Positions 44,829-54,121 of a stretch of DNA of 64,000 bases are shown here, one piece after another. The translations under genes were made by a program, and so were the position numbers. This DNA is from Hamadaea sp013361475. Lineage in GTDB: Bacteria; Actinomycetota; Actinomycetes; Mycobacteriales; Micromonosporaceae. A model generated the notes under the pieces. It saw nothing but the letters and a program-made list of their open reading frames with translations. It was not told the DNA's origin and did not search any database. Position 1 is the stretch's first letter. Every line of letters starts with the position of its first letter. The DNA lies in assembly GCF_040654195.1 (NCBI RefSeq), contig NZ_JBFAHM010000010.1, forward strand, positions 62,001 through 126,000, read 5' to 3'.

Positions 44829-46755
44829 GGGCGGCCCAGGTCGCGTGCATCTGGGCGTACCGGCCGTCGAGGGCGAGCAGTTCGGTGTGGGAGCCGCTCT
44901 CCAGGATCCCGTGCTCGTCGACGACCACGATCCGGTCGGCTCGCATGGCGGTGCTGAGCCGGTGCGCGATCAGCAGCGCGGTCCGGCCGTCCAGCAGCCG
45001 GTCGAGCGCCCGCTCCACGCGCAGTTCGGATTGCAGGTCCAAATTGGACGTAGCCTCGTCCAGCACGACCACCCGGGGCTCGGCGAGGAACGCCCGCGCC
45101 AGGGCCAGCAGCTGCCGCTGGCCGGAGGAGACGCTCTGGCCGCGCTCGTGCAGCCGGGCGTCCAGCCCGTCCGGCGTACGCTCGACGAGGTCGCGCAGGC
45201 CGACGGCGTCGACGGCGGCCCATATCTCGGCCTCGGACGCGTCGGGCCGGGCGAACGCGATGTTCTCCCGGATGGTGCCGGCGAACAGGAACGGCTCCTG
45301 CGGCACGACGCCGATCTGCCGCCGCAGTGAGGAGACGGTGACGTCGCGCAGGTCGTGCCCGTCGATGAGGATCCGCCCGGTGTCCGGGTCGTAGAACCGG
45401 GTGACCAGCTTGGCCAGGGTCGACTTGCCCGCACCGGTCGGCCCCACACAGGCGACCGTCTCGCCGGGCGCGATCACGAGGTCCACATTCCGCAGCACCG
45501 GCCGGCCCGGCAGATAGCCGAAGGTGACCTGGTCGAACCGGATCTCCCCCTGCACCGGCGGCAGTGCCACGGCATCCGGCCGCTCGGCCACCGTGGGCTG
45601 GGCGGCCAGCAGGTCGCGCAGCTTCACCACGGCCGCCCGGCCCTGCTGGTAGCTCGTGTAGAGCTGCACGAGCTGCTGCACGGGGGCGAAGAAGGCGTTC
45701 AGGTAGAGGACGAAGGCGGTCAGCTCACCGACGCTGATCTCGTTGCGGAGCACCCGCTCGCCGCCGATGAGCAGGAGCGCGGCCATGCCGAGCAGCCCGA
45801 TGACGGAGGTGCCGGGGCCGTAGACGGCGTTGATGTGGCCGGTGAAGTTGTTGGCGTCCCGGTACTTCCCGACCACTTCCTCGTGGTCGGCGACGTTGCG
45901 GTCCTGCCGGTGGTACGCCGTGACGACCCGGACGCCGTAGATGCTCTCCGACAGGTCGGAGTACATCGCGGCGATGGCGTCGCGCTGACGGCGGTACCCG
46001 TGGTCGGCGGCGTGCCGGAACCACAGCGAGGCGGCCGTCAGCAGCGGCACCACCAGCAGCAGCGTGATCAGGGCCAGCTCGACGTCGTAGGAGAACAGCA
46101 CGACGGTGACCACGACCATGGTCAACCCCTGGATGACGAACTGGGCCAACCCGTCGGAGAGCAGGTTCTGCAGCGCCTCCACATCGGAGGTCATCCGGGT
46201 GAGGATCACGCCGGCCTTCTCGGTCGTGAAGAAGTCCAGCGACAGTCGCTGCAACTGAGCGAAGACGCGTACGCGCAGATCGCGGACGGCGTCGGCGGCC
46301 AACCGGCCGGTCTGCCGCATCCGGGCCACCGAGGCCGCCCAGGAGAGCACCACCGAGGCGATGAAGGCGCCCGCCGCGATCAACAGCGTCCGCAGATCGC
46401 CCCGCATGATGCCGTGGTCGATCCCGACCTGCACGAGCAGCGGACCGGCCTGCAGCAGCACCGTCTCGCCGAGCAGCATCACGCAGGCGAGCCCGAACAG
46501 CCGCCACCGGCCGAAGAGCAGGCCGGACAGGGTGAGCCGCCGTTCGCCGGGCACCGCCTGCCGGAAAGCGACCGGCTCGGCCGGCTCCGGCCGCCGGCTT
46601 TCGAGCGCCTCCAGCCGGTCGACCCCGGCCTGGAGTTCGGGCGGGATGCCCGCGAACGCCAAGCCCTCCGGCGACTTGTTGAGGCCGCCGCGGCCGGGTC
46701 CGCCCAGCCGTCCGCCGCCGCCCGGCCCGCCGAAGCCACCGCCGAACATCGTCAT
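44821..46755 (-). CDS. ABC exporter half-transporter, catalytically complete subunit
   Basis: 644 aa type IV (MsbA-like) exporter. A Gly-rich N-terminus (MTMFGGGFGGPGGGG), six helices (about 85-370), then an ATPase: Walker A GPTGAGKSTLAKL, signature VSSGQRQLLALARAF, Walker B plus catalytic Glu VVVLDEATSNLD, switch AHRLS. It overlaps the preceding half-transporter by 4 bp and is very likely its heterodimer partner. The substrate (drug, lipid or peptide) is unknown. Confidence 0.93.
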   Translation of the reverse strand: MTMFGGGFGGPGGGGRLGGPGRGGLNKSPEGLAFAGIPPELQAGVDRLEALESRRPEPAEPVAFRQAVPGERRLTLSGLLFGRWRLFGLACVMLLGETVLLQAGPLLVQVGIDHGIMRGDLRTLLIAAGAFIASVVLSWAASVARMRQTGRLAADAVRDLRVRVFAQLQRLSLDFFTTEKAGVILTRMTSDVEALQNLLSDGLAQFVIQGLTMVVVTVVLFSYDVELALITLLLVVPLLTAASLWFRHAADHGYRRQRDAIAAMYSDLSESIYGVRVVTAYHRQDRNVADHEEVVGKYRDANNFTGHINAVYGPGTSVIGLLGMAALLLIGGERVLRNEISVGELTAFVLYLNAFFAPVQQLVQLYTSYQQGRAAVVKLRDLLAAQPTVAERPDAVALPPVQGEIRFDQVTFGYLPGRPVLRNVDLVIAPGETVACVGPTGAGKSTLAKLVTRFYDPDTGRILIDGHDLRDVTVSSLRRQIGVVPQEPFLFAGTIRENIAFARPDASEAEIWAAVDAVGLRDLVERTPDGLDARLHERGQSVSSGQRQLLALARAFLAEPRVVVLDEATSNLDLQSELRVERALDRLLDGRTALLIAHRLSTAMRADRIVVVDEHGILESGSHTELLALDGRYAQMHATWAAHA

Positions 46756-48533
46756 GCCGTCACCGCCCCTTCCTCGGCGTCCGCCGGTTCTCCCGCCGGT
46801 TTCTCGTAGCTCGCCAGCACCGCGGCGTACCGGGGGTCGTCGAGCAGCTCCCGATGGGTGCCGTCGGCGACGATCCGGCCGTCCTCGACAAGCAGTACGC
46901 GATCGGCGAGCCCGATAGTGGAGAGGCGATGCGCGACGATCAAGGTTGTCCGGCCGACCATCAAATCTCGCAACGCGGTGTGAATCCGCTGCTCGACCGA
47001 GACGTCCACGGCGCTCGTGGCGTCGTCGAGCACCAGCACCGGCGGGTTCATGAGCAGCGCCCGGGCGATGGCGACACGTTGCCGCTGGCCGCCGGAGAGC
47101 GTGTAGCCGCGTTCGCCGACCACGGTCGCGTACGCCTCCGGCAGCTGCTCGATGAACTCGTCCGCCCCGGCCGCCCGCGCGGCGGCGATCACGTCTTCGT
47201 CGGCGGCGTCGGGGCGGCCGAACGCGATGTTGTCCCGGATCGTCGCCGAGAACAGGAACGGCTCCTCCGGCACGATGCCGACCTGGCGACGCAGCTCGGC
47301 CAGGGAGTACTCCCGGACGTCCCGTCCGTCGATCAGCACCGTCCCGGAGGCGGCGTCGTAATAGCGGGCCAGCAGGCGGCCCAGGGTCGACTTACCCGAG
47401 CCGGTCCGGCCCACGAGCGCCACGGTCTCGCCCGGCGCGACCCGTAGATTCAGGTCCTCCACCGCGACCGTGCCGTCGGCGTACGCGAAGCCGACCCCCC
47501 GGAACTCCAGCTCCCCGCGCAGCCGAGCCTCGACCGGGCGGTCCGCCTCGACGATCTCCGACTCGGTGTCGAGGATCTCGTAGATGCGCTGCGCCGACGC
47601 CGCGGCCCGCTGGCCGAGCATGATCATCATGCCGAGCATGCGGAACGGCGGCTGCAACATCAGGACGTAGGAGTTGAACGCGACGATCGTGCCGATCGTG
47701 GTCTGCCCGTCGATGACCATCCAGCCGCCGACCAGCAGCACGAGGGCGAGCCCGAGCCGGGGCAGGCTCTCCAGGGTCGGCGCCCATCGGCTGCGGATGA
47801 GCGCGTCGCGCCGGTACGCCCACCGCACCCGATCGGCGGCGTCGGCGAGCGCCTGCACCTGCCGGGGTTCGGCCGCGAACGCCTTCACCACGCGTACCCC
47901 TTGGGTGTTCTCGTCCACGATCGTCGCGACGCGGGCCAGGCGGGCCTGGATGAGCCAGGACACCGGGAAGATGGCCTTGCGCATCCAGACGCCGAGCAGC
48001 GCGATGAGCGGCATGGTCGCCATCGCGACCACCGCGAGCAGCGGGTTGATCGACAGCATCAGCCCGAAGGCGACCAGCGCGATGGCGCACTGGACGAGGA
48101 TCGACGGGCCGAAGGCGAGGTACATCTGGACCGCGCGGACGTCGGAGGCGGCCCGCGACATCAGCTCACCGGACTGCACCCGGTCGTAGAAGCCGTAGGG
48201 CAGGCGGACGAGGTGCGAATAGATGAGCGTACGCAGGTCGTATTCGATCTCGTACGCCGTGCGCAGCAGATACTTCCGCGCCCCGAAGTTCAGGATGCCC
48301 TGCGCGACGGCCAACGCAGCGACAAGCCAGACATAGGTGGTCAGATCAGATGTACGCGCGACCAGCGCGTCGTCGATCCCCCGCCGCAGCACATCCGGGA
48401 TCTGCACCTGGACCAGCAGGCCGACCAACGACAGGCCGAGTGAGGTGAACAGCATCCCGCGATGGGCGCGCACCAGCGGGAGCGCCCGCCGTAACCAGGA
48501 CTTGCTCTTGTCGGGGTCGATCCGGGGGCTCAT
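46752..48533 (-). CDS. ABC exporter half-transporter with degenerate ATPase site
   Basis: 593 aa with six helices and one ATPase domain: Walker A GRTGSGKSTLGRLL, canonical signature LSGGQRQRVAIARALL. The Walker B reads VLVLDDATSAVD, so the catalytic Glu is replaced by Asp, as in one half of heterodimeric exporters such as TM287/288. First gene of the operon. Start ATG 48533 with AAAGGAG and a TAGTAT -10 (48545-48550). Confidence 0.93.
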   Translation of the reverse strand: MSPRIDPDKSKSWLRRALPLVRAHRGMLFTSLGLSLVGLLVQVQIPDVLRRGIDDALVARTSDLTTYVWLVAALAVAQGILNFGARKYLLRTAYEIEYDLRTLIYSHLVRLPYGFYDRVQSGELMSRAASDVRAVQMYLAFGPSILVQCAIALVAFGLMLSINPLLAVVAMATMPLIALLGVWMRKAIFPVSWLIQARLARVATIVDENTQGVRVVKAFAAEPRQVQALADAADRVRWAYRRDALIRSRWAPTLESLPRLGLALVLLVGGWMVIDGQTTIGTIVAFNSYVLMLQPPFRMLGMMIMLGQRAAASAQRIYEILDTESEIVEADRPVEARLRGELEFRGVGFAYADGTVAVEDLNLRVAPGETVALVGRTGSGKSTLGRLLARYYDAASGTVLIDGRDVREYSLAELRRQVGIVPEEPFLFSATIRDNIAFGRPDAADEDVIAAARAAGADEFIEQLPEAYATVVGERGYTLSGGQRQRVAIARALLMNPPVLVLDDATSAVDVSVEQRIHTALRDLMVGRTTLIVAHRLSTIGLADRVLLVEDGRIVADGTHRELLDDPRYAAVLASYEKPAGEPADAEEGAVTA

Positions 48534-48544
48534 ACTCCTTTCCT

Positions 48545-48550
48545 ATACTA
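48545..48550 (-). promoter_or_regulatory. -10 element of the ABC exporter operon
   Basis: TAGTAT on the minus strand, 11 nt before ATG 48533, with AAAGGAG between. A clear -35 is not seen. Confidence 0.45.
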
Positions 48551-48574
48551 ACGACCCCCTGGTGCGCACACCCG

Positions 48575-49501
48575 TTACGGGCGTCCTACGGGTTGGACGT
48601 GCAGCGTGCCCGCGTCGGCGTCCAGCACCGCCGGCACTCCCACGCCGATCGCCACGTGCTGGTCGCCGTGCCCGATCGGCAGGCCGCCCAGCAGCGGTAC
48701 GCCCAGCGGAGCGAGCCGCTCCTCCAGCACCTCCTCGGCGGCCGGGCCGCCCTCGGCGTCGCACTCGGTGAACTGTCCGATCGCGACACCCGCCAGCCCG
48801 GTCAGCGCCCCCGACCGCAGCAGCTGCGTCAGCATCCGATCGATCCGGTAAGGCTGCTCGTTGACGTCCTCGACCAGCAGGATCGCCCCGGCCAGGTCGG
48901 GCATGTGCGCCGTGCCGACGCTGCTGGCCAGCATCGCGAGGTTGCCGCCGATCAGGACGCCCTCGGCCCGCCCCGCACTGCGTACGCGGAACGTGCTCTC
49001 CGCCTCGTCGGCCTTGACCGTCACCGGGGCGGACGACATGAGGACGGTCTTCGCCCCCAACGCCGTCGGCGACTGCGCGCCCTTGTCGAGCTGTGCGGCC
49101 ACCGGGCCGTGGACGGTCGCCAGCCGGGCGCCCTGCCACAGCGCCAGGTGCAGCGCGGTGATGTCGGAGAAGCCCATGACCAGCTTGGGATCGGCGCGGA
49201 CGGCGTCGAGGTCGAGCCCGTCGACGATGCGCTGCATGCCGTAGCCGCCCCGGAGGCAGAGCACCGCGCGCACCTCGGGATCGGCGAACGCGTCGTTGAG
49301 ATCGGCCAACCGCTGCTCGTCCGTGCCGGCGAGGTACCCGGTGCGGGCCAGAGCGTGCCGGCCCAGCCGGGTCCGCAGCTCCCATCCGGTCAGCACGCCG
49401 ACCGCGGCGTCGGCGCGGACGGACCGGACCGGTCCGGACGGCGAGACCAGGGCCACCAGGTCACCGGCGACGAGGGCGGCCGGACGGACGGGTTCGATCA
49501 T
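48575..49501 (-). CDS. LD-carboxypeptidase, S66 family (LdcA/MccF-like)
   Basis: 308 aa. Motifs: LCLRGGYGMQRIVD, the nucleophile Ser in MGFSDITALHLALW, the Glu in LLVEDVNEQPYRIDRML and the His in GLPIGHGDQHVAIGVG. S66 enzymes remove the terminal D-Ala from tetrapeptide muropeptides or, in MccF, cleave microcin C-type aminoacyl nucleotides. The context (next to an ABC exporter) does not decide which. No signal peptide, so cytoplasmic. ATG 49501. Confidence 0.92.
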   Translation of the reverse strand: MIEPVRPAALVAGDLVALVSPSGPVRSVRADAAVGVLTGWELRTRLGRHALARTGYLAGTDEQRLADLNDAFADPEVRAVLCLRGGYGMQRIVDGLDLDAVRADPKLVMGFSDITALHLALWQGARLATVHGPVAAQLDKGAQSPTALGAKTVLMSSAPVTVKADEAESTFRVRSAGRAEGVLIGGNLAMLASSVGTAHMPDLAGAILLVEDVNEQPYRIDRMLTQLLRSGALTGLAGVAIGQFTECDAEGGPAAEEVLEERLAPLGVPLLGGLPIGHGDQHVAIGVGVPAVLDADAGTLHVQPVGRP

Positions 49502-49635
49502 GACGGCAGCCTATCCTGCGTCCATGCTTGCGCGGGTGACGCAGTGTTGACAGTCCGCGACCGACAGGCCCGCCGGCCATGGACCGGCCCTCCGCGGCGG
49601 ACGGGGCGGCCCGGCCGCGCGGCTAGGATCGGGAC

Positions 49636-50163
49636 GTGGCTGCCGTCTGCGTTTTCTGCTCGGGCAAGTCCGACGCCCCCGAATCCTTCTTCGAGCTGGC
49701 CCGCGAGACCGGCCGCGGCCTCGCCCAGGAGGGTCATTCGCTGATCTACGGCGGCGGCGGGCTCGGCATGATGGGTGAACTGGCCAAGGCCGCCCACGCG
49801 GCGGGCGTATCGGTGACCGGGGTGATGCCGGAGGGACTCGTCGCGCTCGAACGGGCGAGCGCGGAGGTGGACGAGCTGATCGTCTCGCCGGACCTCGCCG
49901 CCCGGAAGGCCTTGATGATCGAGAAGGCCGACGCCTTCCTCATTCTCCCCGGCGGCCTGGGCACTCTCGACGAGCTGTTCGAGGTGTGGACGACCGGTCC
50001 CCAGCTGCGCCTGCACGCCAAGCCGCTGGTGCTGCTCGACGCCGACGGCTTCTACTCCGGCCTCGTGACCTGGCTGGAGTCGCAGCCGCTCATCAGCCCC
50101 ACCCTCCTCGGCGCCGTCACGGTCGCCCCGACGCTCGATGACGCCTGGGCGGCTCTGCGATGA
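49636..50163 (+). CDS. LOG family protein (TIGR00730)
   Basis: 175 aa, Rossmann-like, with GGGGLGMMG and the family signature PGGLGTLDE. LOG proteins are phosphoribohydrolases that release free cytokinins from their nucleotides; bacterial members may act in purine salvage. TAGGAT (49624-49629) lies 6 nt before GTG 49636. It overlaps the VOC gene by 4 bp (ATGA). Confidence 0.93.
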   Translation: MAAVCVFCSGKSDAPESFFELARETGRGLAQEGHSLIYGGGGLGMMGELAKAAHAAGVSVTGVMPEGLVALERASAEVDELIVSPDLAARKALMIEKADAFLILPGGLGTLDELFEVWTTGPQLRLHAKPLVLLDADGFYSGLVTWLESQPLISPTLLGAVTVAPTLDDAWAALR

Positions 50164-50882
50164 TCCGCTGGACGTACGCCTTCCTCGACCGTCCCGCCGA
50201 CCGGTTCGAGGCGGCCGCCGAGTTCTGGACGCGGGCCACCGAGACGACGCTCTCCCCGAAGCGTGGCGAATTCGACGAGTTCGCGACCTTCCTGCCCGCC
50301 ACCGGCGATGCCTTCCTGAAGCTTCAGGCAGTCGGCGGCCGCGGTGGCGGGCACCTGGACTTCGCCGTCACCGACGTCCGCGCCTTCATCACCAGCGCGC
50401 TCCGGGCGGGCGCTGCGATGACGGCCGACCACGACGACTGGGCCGTGCTTCGCTCCCCCACCGGTCACTTCTTCTGCGCCGTGCCGTGGCACGGGGAGCA
50501 GACCCGGCCCGCTCCGGCGACCGGGCCGTCGGGCGTACGCGTCCGGGTCGACCAGATGTGCGTCGACGCGCTCCCGGACCGCTTCGAGACCGAGTACGCC
50601 TTCTGGGCCGCGGTCACCGGCTTCTCCTCGGAGAACTCGTCGCTCCCGGAGTTCCACCGGGTCGTGCCGCCGGCGGGGCTGCCGATCCGCATCCTCGTGC
50701 AGCGGCTCGGCAGCGCCGCCGACCGCCCGGCGATGCACCTGGACCTGGCGTGCTCCGCCGTCCCCGCCGCCGTCGCCTGGCACGTCTCGCTGGGCGCGGA
50801 GGTCGTCGACGCCCGTCCGCAGTGGACGGTCATGCGCGATCCCGCGGGCGGCGTCTACTGCCTGACCTCCCGAACCCCTTAG
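50160..50882 (+). CDS. VOC/glyoxalase-like protein, two modules
   Basis: 240 aa made of two VOC-like halves: FLDRPADRFEAAAEFWTRAT...GHLDFAVTDV...LRSPTGHFFCAVPW and QMCVDALPDRFETEYAFWAAVTG...MHLDLACSAVP...VMRDPAGGVYCL. Such proteins act as dioxygenases, lyases or resistance binding proteins; the function here is unknown. Coupled to the LOG gene by ATGA. Ends at palindrome family A. Confidence 0.88.
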   Translation: MIRWTYAFLDRPADRFEAAAEFWTRATETTLSPKRGEFDEFATFLPATGDAFLKLQAVGGRGGGHLDFAVTDVRAFITSALRAGAAMTADHDDWAVLRSPTGHFFCAVPWHGEQTRPAPATGPSGVRVRVDQMCVDALPDRFETEYAFWAAVTGFSSENSSLPEFHRVVPPAGLPIRILVQRLGSAADRPAMHLDLACSAVPAAVAWHVSLGAEVVDARPQWTVMRDPAGGVYCLTSRTP

Positions 50883-50905
50883 CCGCCGGCGCTATCCGGA
50901 CGGCC

Positions 50906-50966
50906 GCGTTATGCGGGATAACGCTGCCTCGGAGCCTTGCTCAGACCGCGTTATCCCGGATAACGC
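50906..50966. repeat. Inverted pair of palindromes (family A, copy 3), probable bidirectional terminator
   Basis: gcgttatgcgggataacgc (50906-50924) and gcgttatcccggataacgc (50948-50966), 23 nt apart. They lie between the convergent VOC and alpha/beta hydrolase genes. The spacing is the same as at 1122-1182. Confidence 0.75.
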
Positions 50967-50985
50967 GCCGCCAGCCCAACGCCGA

Positions 50986-52134
50986 CTACCCCGCAGCGGC
51001 GATCGTGATCTCGGGGTAGCGCGGATCGGCCCGGTCGAGCAGCGGTTCCGGCCGATGCCGCAGATGCCGGTCGAACATCGCCCGGTTGAGCCGCCGGGTG
51101 ATCTGCGTGGACCGGGTACCGGTCGTCGTGGCGCCGAAGTCGATGCCGAGTTGCTCGCCGAAGAGCGCCAGGTCGTTGAAGGAGGCGTGTTCCGTCCCGG
51201 CCACGGTGATCCACCGCTTCCAGCCCGCCATGTGGTCCCAGTCGCGCTGCCACGATTCGTCCGGGCCGCCCGGCGAGTGGAAGGACTGCGTACCGAGGAG
51301 CAGGAACGGCCGGGTCACCGGCGCGGGTGGGACGTAGCCCGAGGAACTGCCGTCCATGTCGATGCCCGCCCGGATCCGCGAGTCGCGGAGAATCGCCGGG
51401 ATCGCGCTCGCCCCACCGGCCGAGTGGCCCGACATGCCGATCCGGCTCCGATCGATGAGGTGGCCACCGGACCACACCGGCTGCGCGCCCAGGAGCTGGT
51501 CGAGCACGAAGGAGACGTCGGCCGCGCGTACCTCGTAGAGACGGGCGAAAAACGTCCGGTCGTCGTCGAACGAGCAGGTGTCACAACCGGCGATCCGCCC
51601 GTCCGGGAAGGTCACGGCGTAGGTCTCGTAGGTGTGGTCGATCGCCACGACGACGTAGCCGTGGCTGGCCAGGTCCTCGGCCAGGGCCGACAGCGAATTG
51701 CGCGGCTGCGTGTACCCCGGCGAGAGCACCACCAACGGCAGACTCCGCGGCCGGCCCATCGGCTTCGCCTCGGCGTACGCGAATGTCCGCACCGTGCTCA
51801 AGATGTCCGGCGGCAGGTCGAAGTACTGCTTGCCCTCGAGGAACAGCCGGGACTCCTCCGCCGTCATGTACTGCCATCGACTGCCCCGCCGATCATGCGT
51901 CGGGTACCAGATGGTGATCATGAGTTCGCGGGCGGGCACGCTCGGCACCCACGGATCGGGACGCGCCGTGTCCCTGAGATACCGCGAGGTGGCGCCCACC
52001 GGGTAAGGCCCGGTCGGACGCAGCAGGTGCAGGTCGGTCGAGGTCGCCGAGGCAGCGGCCGCAGTCGGGAGCAGGGCCGCCGAGGCGACGGCCGCGCTCC
52101 CCAGGAGCAGACTTCTACGCGAGAGGTGAGTCAT
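50986..52134 (-). CDS. Tat-exported alpha/beta hydrolase, PAF-acetylhydrolase-like
   Basis: 382 aa. Twin-arginine signal LSRRSLLLGSAAVASAALLPTAAAASA. The nucleophile elbow is IGMSGHSAGG; the Asp is likely in GIDMDGSSSGY and the His in GTEHASFND. LMITIWYPTHD and LVVLSPGYTQPRNSLSALAEDLASHGYVVVAIDH (shown for its family look) are typical of platelet-activating-factor acetylhydrolase-like lipases. Acts outside the cell; the ester substrate is unknown. Confidence 0.9.
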   Translation of the reverse strand: MTHLSRRSLLLGSAAVASAALLPTAAAASATSTDLHLLRPTGPYPVGATSRYLRDTARPDPWVPSVPARELMITIWYPTHDRRGSRWQYMTAEESRLFLEGKQYFDLPPDILSTVRTFAYAEAKPMGRPRSLPLVVLSPGYTQPRNSLSALAEDLASHGYVVVAIDHTYETYAVTFPDGRIAGCDTCSFDDDRTFFARLYEVRAADVSFVLDQLLGAQPVWSGGHLIDRSRIGMSGHSAGGASAIPAILRDSRIRAGIDMDGSSSGYVPPAPVTRPFLLLGTQSFHSPGGPDESWQRDWDHMAGWKRWITVAGTEHASFNDLALFGEQLGIDFGATTTGTRSTQITRRLNRAMFDRHLRHRPEPLLDRADPRYPEITIAAAG

Positions 52135-52325
52135 GCCGCGACGCTAGGCGCGGACAACCCCGGCGGTCGTCCGCCGCTGTGTCTACTTCGGATACCGCCA
52201 CGGGACGACATCATCCTCCCGATGTACAAACGCGTCCTCCGGGCGGGAGTGATTCGTCGGTGGAACGCCGTATACCTCACCGCCCGTGGGTTAGGTCGAT
52301 GGCGTCCCACCGACGCTCGCCCCGG
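52135..52325. other. 191-bp intergenic region
   Basis: Between the hydrolase start and the end of the 81-aa membrane protein gene. It must hold the hydrolase promoter. I see no gene, strong hairpin or repeat. Confidence 0.5.
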
Positions 52326-52571
52326 CTAGAGCACCCACCAGACGATGCCGCCGAGCCCCGCCAGCGTCAGCACCCCGAGGTAGGTCAGCACGAGCCGCGT
52401 GTCCCGCAGGAAGCACTTCGACCGCGTGAGTCCCGCCCGCCGCGCCCGCCAATATCCCGCGAACCCGATCCCGGCGAAGATCACCAGCGCGACCGGGCCG
52501 AGCAGCCAGCCCAGGAGCGCGATCGTCGCGTAGATGCACAGTCGCAGTGGGTCGTAAGGCTGCTGGTTCAC
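52326..52571 (-). CDS. Small two-helix membrane protein, last gene of the Lgt-like/radical SAM operon
   Basis: 81 aa. GTG 52571 overlaps the stop of the radical SAM gene (GTGA). Hydrophobic segments LCIYATIALLGWLLGPVALVI and LVLTYLGVLTLAGLGGIVWWV flank a basic, cysteine-containing loop (YWRARRAGLTRSKCFLRDTR). It is too short for a transporter and could be a membrane partner of the radical SAM enzyme. Family not recognised. Confidence 0.75.
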   Translation of the reverse strand: MNQQPYDPLRLCIYATIALLGWLLGPVALVIFAGIGFAGYWRARRAGLTRSKCFLRDTRLVLTYLGVLTLAGLGGIVWWVL

Positions 52572-54121
52572 GAGATCACCGGCAGCATCGCGCGCGGCAA
52601 CCGCTGCGCCGACAACGCCGGCCAGGCCTGGACCGCGCAGAACGGTGCGCACTGGTCGGCTCCGGCCGAGGAGCGGGTGGCGACGTGGACGCAGCATTGC
52701 GTCAGGCGTTCCTCGATCATCGTGTTGATGTCCATGAACGGCTTGATCGTGATCCGCTTGACCCGCTCGGCGAGCAGCTTGCGCAGCCGGTCCTTGCCGC
52801 CCGGCAGCGCCGTCGAGGCCAGCGTGAGCAGCGTCGAGATGCCCAGGTCGCAGTTCTCGCAGATGTCCTTCCACAGGTCGCCGACCCGCGGGTGGGACAG
52901 CGACGACTGCTCCGAGAGCAGGTCCAGCAGCGACTGCTTCACCACGCCCCGCATGACCGCCGGCAGCTCGGTGTCCGCGATCCGGTTCGCCACCAGGTCC
53001 GGCGACAGCTCCAGGAACGCCTTCAGCCGCTCGTGCCCGATCAAAGCGGTCAGCGACCGCCACTCACTCGAATCGTCTTTGAGCAGGTATCCGACGGAAC
53101 AGCAATGCGGGTGCGAGCACGGCAGTGCGGTCAGATCGCGCCACGTGACCAGTCCGCCGGTCTGCGGCTCCAATCTGGCGAGTACGCCGGTGTGCGTCAA
53201 CCGGTCCTGCGAGTCGATCGGCGCCGAGCGGCCCGAACCGAACTGGGGCTGAATGGAGACGCCGCCGATGTACGGCGTGTCCAGCGCCCGCTTGACGACC
53301 GCGCCGATCTCGTCGTCGTTGACGCCGAGGGCGCACGTCATCGTCAGTGTGGTGAAGATGCCGGCCGCCGACAGCGCGTCGATCGCCTGTTCCTTGAGCC
53401 GGGTGAGGTCCGCCCCGCGATGGTGGCGGCTCGTGGCCGCCGAGGGACCGTCGTACTGCAGGTAGACCTCGACCCGTTCGCGATGCTTGGCCAGCAGCGC
53501 GACCAGCTCCGGCTCGCGGGCGATCTTCACGCCGTTGGTGTTGATCAGGATGCGGGTGACCGGCCGGGCGATCAGTTCGGCGAGCAGCTCTTCGAGCTGG
53601 GGGTAGAGGGTCGGCTCGCCGCCCGACAGCATCAGCACGTCGATGCGGTTGTTCTCCCGGGACAGCCGTGTATCCACACTCGACAGAACGTCGGCCAGCG
53701 GGACGACCCCACTGATCTGCGGCGACGAGTCCGCAAAGCAGGTGGGGCACTTGAGGTTGCAGTGATCGGTCAGATCGGCCAGCAGGATGCAGGTGTGCTG
53801 GGTCTGCATTTCCGGCAACCCGTCCAGGTACGCCGACGGCACCGGCGCGAAGTTGCCGGCCAAGTCCGGGACGTGGGCCTTCGTGGGGGCGGTCCACTCC
53901 TCCAGGTAGCTGAGGATCTCGGGGTTCTCGTCGTAGAGCGTTCGCACGAGGCCGTGCTCCGGGCAGCCACGCTCCAGCCAGATCCGCCCGTCCCGTTCGG
54001 CCAGCCAGCCCGACAGCCGCCGGACCTGGGCCAGTTCCGGATCGGTCGCGTGGCAGTGCGGGCAGAAGGCGTTGACATACCGGTGAATCCGGTCGCCCCG
54101 CAGTTGCATCCCGACGGTCAT
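52568..54121 (-). CDS. Radical SAM protein of the MJ0619 / tetraether lipid synthase (Tes/MSS-like) family
   Basis: 517 aa. The N-terminus has rubredoxin- or zinc-ribbon-like cysteines (C20, C23 in FCPHCHA; C53 in RGCPEHG). The radical SAM motif is C121-X3-C125-X2-C128 (DHCNLKCPTCFA), followed by GGEP (167-170). C-terminal cysteines fit extra Fe-S clusters: PCSHPHC (334-340) with C341, CENC (421-424), CCVHV (476-480), then C491 and C495 (PFC). This set marks the family that includes MJ0619 and the archaeal enzyme joining lipid tails into tetraethers. Here it probably modifies a lipid or lipoprotein acyl chain (inference). The start overlaps the Lgt-like stop (ATGA). Confidence 0.88.
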   Translation of the reverse strand: MTVGMQLRGDRIHRYVNAFCPHCHATDPELAQVRRLSGWLAERDGRIWLERGCPEHGLVRTLYDENPEILSYLEEWTAPTKAHVPDLAGNFAPVPSAYLDGLPEMQTQHTCILLADLTDHCNLKCPTCFADSSPQISGVVPLADVLSSVDTRLSRENNRIDVLMLSGGEPTLYPQLEELLAELIARPVTRILINTNGVKIAREPELVALLAKHRERVEVYLQYDGPSAATSRHHRGADLTRLKEQAIDALSAAGIFTTLTMTCALGVNDDEIGAVVKRALDTPYIGGVSIQPQFGSGRSAPIDSQDRLTHTGVLARLEPQTGGLVTWRDLTALPCSHPHCCSVGYLLKDDSSEWRSLTALIGHERLKAFLELSPDLVANRIADTELPAVMRGVVKQSLLDLLSEQSSLSHPRVGDLWKDICENCDLGISTLLTLASTALPGGKDRLRKLLAERVKRITIKPFMDINTMIEERLTQCCVHVATRSSAGADQCAPFCAVQAWPALSAQRLPRAMLPVIS

